Shown: piece after piece, positions 40,243 through 45,133 of the stretch
How positions within the stretch are numbered: the stretch's first letter is position 1
Layout of the letters: the number at the start of each line of letters is the position of its first letter
Assembly (NCBI RefSeq): GCF_034927245.1
Contig: NZ_JAYFQK010000001.1
Coordinates: 1-45,133, forward strand
Direction of reading: 5' to 3'
From: Desulfitobacterium_A sp034927245
Lineage (GTDB): Bacteria > Bacillota > Desulfitobacteriia > Desulfitobacteriales > Desulfitobacteriaceae
DNA length: 45,133 bases
Translations under genes and position numbers: made by a program
Notes under the pieces: model-generated
What the model was told of the DNA's origin: nothing
Seen by the model: the letters and a program-made list of their open reading frames with translations, nothing else
Databases searched by the model: none

Positions 40243-42138
40243 CTACGCAATATGACTATCAATCAGAGGCTTTAAAATAATACACGTTAGGGGCGGTAAT
40301 GTTATATTCAGAGAATACTTCCGACCATGCCAGGCAGTTGTTTCCGCCTGATGTATCCCATTATTCATCAACGTATTGCCTCCATATGACTGAAGGTCGG
40401 AATTGAAAACTTCCTGATATTGGCCCTCTTGGGGAACCCCAATCCTAAACTGGGGATAAGCTTGAGGCAGAAAATTAAGCACGATAACTAAAAAATCGTG
40501 AGGATCTTTGGCTTTTCGGCAGAAAACGAGTACACTCTGCTTATTATTATGGACATCGATCCACTCAAAGCCTTCCCAATTTGAGTCAACTTCCCACAAG
40601 GCTTTTTCGTTTTGGTAAAATTGGTTAAGACAACGGACATAGTCCTGCATCTTACGATGCAGTTCATAATCGAGGAGCAGCCAATCCAGTTCTTCTGTAT
40701 CACGCCATTCAATAAATTGTCCAAATTCTCCACCCATAAAAAGGAGTTTCTTCCCGGGATGACAATAAAAATAGCCATATAAGATTCTTAAGCCCGCAAA
40801 TTTCTGATCATAATCCCCTGGCATTTTACTGAGCAATGATTGTTTCCCATGAACAACCTCGTCATGGGAAAGAGGCAAAATATAATTTTCAGAGAAGGCA
40901 TAGGTTAAGGAAAAAGTCAGCAGTTGATGGTGGTTGGGGCGCTGTTTAAAATCAAGCTTCATAAAGCGAAGCGTATCATTCATCCACCCCATGTTCCATT
41001 TGAAGTTATATCCCAGACCCTGAACCTCTATAGGATAGGTCACCAGCGGCCAGTCTGTCGCTTCTTCGGCAATCATCAAAATGCCGGGAACTTCATGAAA
41101 GACCACTTGATTTAGTTTTTGCATAAAGGCAACCGCTTCAAGATTTTCCCGGCCTCCGTATATATTGGGTTCCCAAGTACCCGGTTTTTTACCGTAATCC
41201 AAGTAGAGCATACTGCTGACGCCGTCAACGCGAAGCCCATCGATATGGAAAACGGATAGCCAAAAAATTGCATTTGAAATTAAAAAGCTTACGACTTCAT
41301 TCTTACCAAAGTTAAAATTATAGGTTCCCCATTCCAAATGTTCATCTTTTTCAAAGACGGCTTCCCCATTAAAACGTCCTAACCCATGCGCATCTTTACA
41401 AAAATGACCGGGTACCCAATCAAGAATGACCCCAATTCCCGCCTGATGACATCGATCTACAAAAAACATAAAATCCTGCGGACTGCCAAAGCGACTGGTA
41501 CAGGCATAATAGCCAGTCACCTGATATCCCCAGGAACCATCAAAAGGATGCTCCATTACGGGTAAGAGTTCTATATGCGTGTAGCCTAACTCTTTGACGT
41601 AAGGAAGAAGTTTTTCGGCAAAATCCCGCCAAGTAAAAAATTCACCGGAAGGATGTTGGTGCCATGAACCAAGATGCACCTCGTAAATCACTAAGGAGCG
41701 ATCGAGCGGGGAGCCCTGAGATCGTTTTTCAAGCCAAGCCTTATCATTCCAGGTATACTGTTCTAAGGAATAGACAATTGAGGCTGTCTGAGGGCGAACT
41801 TCCGCATAGAAAGCGTACGGATCAGCTTTATAAAGGATATCTCCCTCTTTTGTATGTATTTCATATTTATACCGCTGACCTAAAAGGTTGTCCGGTACAA
41901 AAAGCGTCCACACTCCTGTTGTCCCTGATTCATGCATAGGACTTGGCTGTGAGCCCCAATTATTAAAATCACCAACCAGATTAACTTGATAAACAGATGG
42001 AACCCATACTGCAAAATGAGTGCCCAGAATTCCCTTATATTTAAGAAGGTGAGCGCCAAATTTCAAAAAACTATAAAACAACTCACCTGAATTGAAAAGG
42101 TAAATTTCATTATGTGATAAAAAATCTATCTTTTCCAT
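40243..42138 (-). CDS. glgB: 1,4-alpha-glucan branching enzyme (GH13)
   Basis: The 631-residue enzyme has a CBM48 domain (about 30-120; VNLVGDFNNWGSQPSPM) and the GH13 branching-enzyme barrel. The nucleophile Asp is in LRVDGVSSMLYLDY, the acid Glu in MIAEEATDWP and the Asp in LSHDEVVHGK; YEVHLGSW marks the first strand. It creates alpha-1,6 branches in glycogen. The ATG at 42138 has AGAGGA nine bases upstream. An ATG six codons earlier (42156) overlaps the stop of the GGDEF-EAL gene as ATGA and could be used by coupling. Either way it is tightly linked to the c-di-GMP gene upstream. Confidence 0.93.
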   Translation of the reverse strand: MEKIDFLSHNEIYLFNSGELFYSFLKFGAHLLKYKGILGTHFAVWVPSVYQVNLVGDFNNWGSQPSPMHESGTTGVWTLFVPDNLLGQRYKYEIHTKEGDILYKADPYAFYAEVRPQTASIVYSLEQYTWNDKAWLEKRSQGSPLDRSLVIYEVHLGSWHQHPSGEFFTWRDFAEKLLPYVKELGYTHIELLPVMEHPFDGSWGYQVTGYYACTSRFGSPQDFMFFVDRCHQAGIGVILDWVPGHFCKDAHGLGRFNGEAVFEKDEHLEWGTYNFNFGKNEVVSFLISNAIFWLSVFHIDGLRVDGVSSMLYLDYGKKPGTWEPNIYGGRENLEAVAFMQKLNQVVFHEVPGILMIAEEATDWPLVTYPIEVQGLGYNFKWNMGWMNDTLRFMKLDFKQRPNHHQLLTFSLTYAFSENYILPLSHDEVVHGKQSLLSKMPGDYDQKFAGLRILYGYFYCHPGKKLLFMGGEFGQFIEWRDTEELDWLLLDYELHRKMQDYVRCLNQFYQNEKALWEVDSNWEGFEWIDVHNNKQSVLVFCRKAKDPHDFLVIVLNFLPQAYPQFRIGVPQEGQYQEVFNSDLQSYGGNTLMNNGIHQAETTAWHGRKYSLNITLPPLTCIILKPLIDSHIA

Positions 42139-42152
42139 AATGACGATTCCTC

Positions 42153-44861
42153 TCATTGCTTTAATCCGTTCGCATTGTTCACTTTAAGCCACCTTAGAAT
42201 GTCTTCTGCCGGTTTAGGTTTACTGTAATAATACCCTTGAAGTTCTCTACATCCTCTTTCCCGAAGAAAATTAAGGTGCTCTTCAGTTTCCACTCCTTCA
42301 GCGATTGTTCTAAGATTCAGATTCTGAGTCATTCCGATAATCATATCAATAATCACTTCGGCATTAGAATTTGTCCCAATCTTTTGGACAAAGGATTGAT
42401 CAATTTTGAGTTTATTGATCTTAAAACGTGTCAGGTATTCGAGCGAAGAATATCCTGTCCCAAAATCGTCAATAGCTATCGAGATTCCCAAAGCATGGAA
42501 CGCATCCAGCATAGCAATTGCTTTTTGGGGATTGCTCATCGCCGCACTTTCCGTCAATTCCAGTTCTAAATATTGAGGAGGCAGATCTGCCTCTTTAAGA
42601 TATTGCAAAACGGTTGTCGGTAGATCCTCTTGGCGAAGCTGAACTGCCGATAAATTTACAGCAACGGTGATCGGGGAAAATCCTTGTTTCTGCCAGCTCT
42701 TCGCTTGATTAATGGCTTCGCGCAGTACCCACTCGCCGATGGGTAAGATTAGACCGGTTTCTTCTGCCAAAGGGATAAACTCCAGTGGAGACACCAATCC
42801 GAACTCGGGGTGCTGCCAACGAATTAACGCTTCCATTCCAACAACTTCACCGGTTGTTAAGGATATCTGAGGTTGATAAAATAAGCACAATTCGTCACGC
42901 TCTAAAGCCTTACGCAGCGCATTTTCCATTTGCAGCTGGCGAATGGAATGAAGCTGCATTTCCGGACTGTAAAAGCGATAAGAATTACGTCCTTCTTGTT
43001 TTGTAAAAAACATGGCAATATCCGCACATTTGTAGAGAGTTTCAAAGTCTGAACCGTCTTGAGGATATAAAGCAATGCCAATCGATGGAGTTATGGTTAA
43101 TTCATGACCTTCAATATAAAAAGGTTGGGAATGAACAAATAGTAACTTTTTGGCTAAGCTAGCGCCCTCCAACATATCTGTATTCGGCAATAATAGGATA
43201 AATTCATCTCCGCTAAGACGATAAACAATCTCTTGATCAGCGAAAAGGGATTTTAAGCGTTTGGAGAGTTCCTGCAACAAAAGATCGCCGATTCGATGGC
43301 CCAGCGTATCATTAATATTTTTGAAGTGGTCAAGATCAAGAAACATCAGCACAAGTGGCTCTTTACTAATTTCCGCCTTTGCAATCGCTTCATTAACTCT
43401 CTCGGTCAGCAAGGTACGGTTGGGTAAATCAGTCAATGCATCATAATAGGCTAAATGTTGAATCTTTGCTTTCGCTTCTTTATGCTGGGTAATATCTCGA
43501 ATCGTTTCAATTGCCGCAATGGGTACACCTTGAGAATCACGTATTACCGAAGCTTTTGACTTAAAATGGGTTTTCCCGCCTGGTAAAACATGAGTCGTAG
43601 ATTCACCCACTAAAACATCACCTTGCGTGAAATGAAGGAATTGATAAGGCTTGGATTCTTCTTCTTTGAAATCAAGGGCTAGATCAATTAAAACAGGACG
43701 CCTTTGATGATATAGCGGCAGAGAATATTCATAGTCTCCTTTGCCGAGCATATCTTCTGCCTTCACACCTGTCATCATCTCAATTGCTTTATTCCATGCA
43801 ATGACCTTTCGCTCATGATCAATAACAAAAGTCGCCTCGGGAAGAAAATCAATAATATCGATCAATCGCTGCTGAACTTCAAATAACTTTTTTTCCGCCT
43901 CAATACGTTCATTAATATTCCGCAAGATACCAATATAATTAGTAGTTGTACCGTTAATATCTACAATTTTATTAATGGAAAGGCACTCGGCATACTCGAT
44001 GCCATCTTTGCGTCTATTCCAGAGCTCCCCCCGCCAATGACCTCTATCTTGAATGGCTTGCCACATCTGCTTGTAAAATTCCTCATCTTGGCGACCTGAA
44101 GAAAGCAGGTTGGGATTACGCCCTATTACCTCTTTTTCCTGATAACCGGTTAATTGGGTAAACCCTTCGTTAACATAGATAATATTCGCGCCAACGTCGG
44201 TGATAATAACCCCTTCACTAATCTGTTCACCGACTTTACCAAAAAGGAAAAGCCGCTCCTTGGCTTTTCTATGCTTATAATTCACAGCAAACTGATCTAA
44301 GGCAAAGCTGATATTCGATGTAATCTCTTCCAATAGGTTAATCATCCGCTGATCAAAAATATTCGGTTCATGATGATAAACGGTTAAAACAGCATAAGGC
44401 TGTCCCCCACGTCTAAGCGGTATTGCAGCACTTGCTCTCCAGCGATAAGGAAAGGCGCGTTTTTGCCAAGGTCGGGTATGATTGTCTTCAAGAAAGTCCT
44501 GGCATAGAATCAGACGATTTTCTCGATAAGCCATTCCGGTCGGGCCCTTCCCTTCGGGAACAATACTGCTGGCAGAAATATAGATATCCTTTAAGTATTC
44601 GGTGCCACTTCCATAGCTTGACAGAACTATGAAGCGATCGTCTTCTCCCGGACGTCCAATCCAGCTCATTTTGATGCCGCCTGTTTCAACTGCAATACGG
44701 CAAATTCTGTCCCATAAACTCTCCTCATCAAGGGATTCAATAATTGCTTGATTGGTCTGCGCTAAAAAATTATAAAGTTGATTAAGATAATGAAGATGTT
44801 TTTTACATTCTTTCGTTTTGTGATTTCTTATTCTTTTGGACCCATATATTTTTTTCCTCAT
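42153..44861 (-). CDS. GAF-PAS-PAS-GGDEF-EAL c-di-GMP turnover protein
   Basis: The 902-residue cytoplasmic protein has a GAF domain (about 40-190), two PAS domains (about 205-320 and 330-460), GGDEF (470-630) and EAL (645-890). The cyclase motif is SGDEF (550-554), a variant often still active. No RxxD inhibitory site is seen at the usual place. The EAL domain keeps EAL (677-679), TES, DDFGTGYSS, KIDQSFV and EGVET, so phosphodiesterase activity is likely. There is no membrane segment, so it senses internal signals. GGAGA precedes the ATG at 44861. Its 3' end meets glgB with at most a 14-base gap, suggesting that c-di-GMP and glycogen metabolism are tied together. Confidence 0.92.
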   Translation of the reverse strand: MRKKIYGSKRIRNHKTKECKKHLHYLNQLYNFLAQTNQAIIESLDEESLWDRICRIAVETGGIKMSWIGRPGEDDRFIVLSSYGSGTEYLKDIYISASSIVPEGKGPTGMAYRENRLILCQDFLEDNHTRPWQKRAFPYRWRASAAIPLRRGGQPYAVLTVYHHEPNIFDQRMINLLEEITSNISFALDQFAVNYKHRKAKERLFLFGKVGEQISEGVIITDVGANIIYVNEGFTQLTGYQEKEVIGRNPNLLSSGRQDEEFYKQMWQAIQDRGHWRGELWNRRKDGIEYAECLSINKIVDINGTTTNYIGILRNINERIEAEKKLFEVQQRLIDIIDFLPEATFVIDHERKVIAWNKAIEMMTGVKAEDMLGKGDYEYSLPLYHQRRPVLIDLALDFKEEESKPYQFLHFTQGDVLVGESTTHVLPGGKTHFKSKASVIRDSQGVPIAAIETIRDITQHKEAKAKIQHLAYYDALTDLPNRTLLTERVNEAIAKAEISKEPLVLMFLDLDHFKNINDTLGHRIGDLLLQELSKRLKSLFADQEIVYRLSGDEFILLLPNTDMLEGASLAKKLLFVHSQPFYIEGHELTITPSIGIALYPQDGSDFETLYKCADIAMFFTKQEGRNSYRFYSPEMQLHSIRQLQMENALRKALERDELCLFYQPQISLTTGEVVGMEALIRWQHPEFGLVSPLEFIPLAEETGLILPIGEWVLREAINQAKSWQKQGFSPITVAVNLSAVQLRQEDLPTTVLQYLKEADLPPQYLELELTESAAMSNPQKAIAMLDAFHALGISIAIDDFGTGYSSLEYLTRFKINKLKIDQSFVQKIGTNSNAEVIIDMIIGMTQNLNLRTIAEGVETEEHLNFLRERGCRELQGYYYSKPKPAEDILRWLKVNNANGLKQ

Positions 44862-44995
44862 ATATGAATCTCCTTTAACTAAATAATAATAGAGTTCTTC
44901 GAAATAATTTGATTTTCGAGCAAAAGAGACAGCAAAAGAGACATTGCAATATATTCTATTTATGAGCCATTTTTCCTCTTCTATTTATTATATAC

Positions 44996-45133
44996 TCAAC
45001 TTTCGCACCCTGGTTGTGCGAATAAAGCCTTGATATAACTGGGTAATTCACTCACCCAATTCTGTAATTGACTTATCGATGACTCATTATTCCCTGATTT
45101 ATTCGTTAAAAGGTCGAGGACAAAAACCATTAG
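44996..45133 (-). CDS. 3' end of an unidentified gene, cut by the window edge
   Basis: A minus-strand frame is open from the right edge to a TGA at 44996-44998, giving 45 residues with ordinary composition (for example QLQNWVSELPSYIKALF near the end). It contains an ATG one codon from the edge but no upstream sequence is available to judge a start. I do not recognise the protein. It ends 134 bases before the GGDEF-EAL start and is in the same direction, so the two could be co-transcribed. A 7-bp inverted repeat TTCGCAC/GTGCGAA (45002-45022) lies within its last codons. The gap 44862-44995 is AT-rich, with a TATAAT (44987-44992) lacking a good -35. Confidence 0.45.
   Translation of the reverse strand, partial: LMVFVLDLLTNKSGNNESSISQLQNWVSELPSYIKALFAQPGCES

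Noticed and set aside
40110..40262. Fifty-one-codon N-terminal extension of glgA that would overlap glgB
   Set aside because: No GlgA begins this way, and a good ribosome site sits before the ATG at 40109.
45002..45022. TTCGCAC/GTGCGAA inverted repeat as a terminator
   Set aside because: It lies within the open frame of the edge gene and has no T run on the minus strand.

Overview
The window looks like a piece of a chromosome from an anaerobic, endospore-forming, moderately low-GC Clostridia. A Peptococcaceae relative such as Desulfosporosinus or Desulfitobacterium is my inference; there is no rRNA or tRNA to confirm it. Supporting signs are strong AGGAGG-type ribosome binding sites, frequent TTG/GTG starts, a spore-core gene (tlp), a minimal SufCB Fe-S assembly pair, a molybdenum hydroxylase operon, a long one-piece PurL with fused glutaminase, and single-polypeptide sensory fusions. 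I see no insertion sequence, prophage, CRISPR array, tRNA or rRNA.

Layout. 1-3.3 kb: a Bax-inhibitor-1-like membrane protein, spore protein Tlp, a PflX-type radical SAM protein, and an acetate-uptake transporter gene broken by a frameshift in an A6 run. 3.3-9.7 kb: an aldehyde dehydrogenase divergent from an AraC regulator, a DUF2974-type alpha/beta hydrolase, an NYN/OST-HTH protein and an Ppx/GppA exopolyphosphatase with a C-terminal HD-like region. 9.7-21.1 kb: a ten-gene minus-strand purine operon. In transcription order it encodes a GntR/UTRA regulator, adenine deaminase, the xanthine dehydrogenase Mo subunit, a BMP-type lipoprotein, a double ABC ATPase, two permeases, a small membrane-anchored protein of unknown function, and the XDH FAD and [2Fe-2S] subunits. 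Its leader carries a good promoter, a guanine-class purine riboswitch, a long intrinsic terminator with a competing hairpin, and an inverted/tandem repeat that is a candidate GntR operator. 21.1-25.1 kb: metY with a pyridoxamine kinase, a DUF2238-like membrane protein, and an XdhC/CoxI maturation factor with an unusual domain order. 25.2-30 kb: sufC-sufB, a flotillin/NfeD pair, and three small membrane proteins resembling the YqjD/YqjE group. 30.2-35.1 kb: purL and a hemerythrin-CheX fusion. 35.2-45.1 kb: a minus-strand run of a GAF-PAS-PAS-GGDEF-EAL protein, glgB, glgA and a GH13-GH77 fusion, plus the 3' end of an unidentified gene at the right edge.

How the parts fit. The purine operon can import purine nucleosides or bases, deaminate adenine to hypoxanthine and oxidise hypoxanthine to xanthine; the XdhC-family protein 3 kb away is the expected Mo-cofactor sulfuration/insertion factor. 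SufCB supplies Fe-S clusters used by XDH and the radical SAM enzyme. Pyridoxamine kinase makes the PLP needed by MetY. The glycogen run couples a c-di-GMP turnover enzyme to glucan synthesis, branching and remodelling. Best leads for something new: the doubly controlled purine operon whose XDH genes are split around a transporter and an uncharacterised small gene; the c-di-GMP/glycogen operon; the hemerythrin-CheX fusion; and the rearranged XdhC protein.
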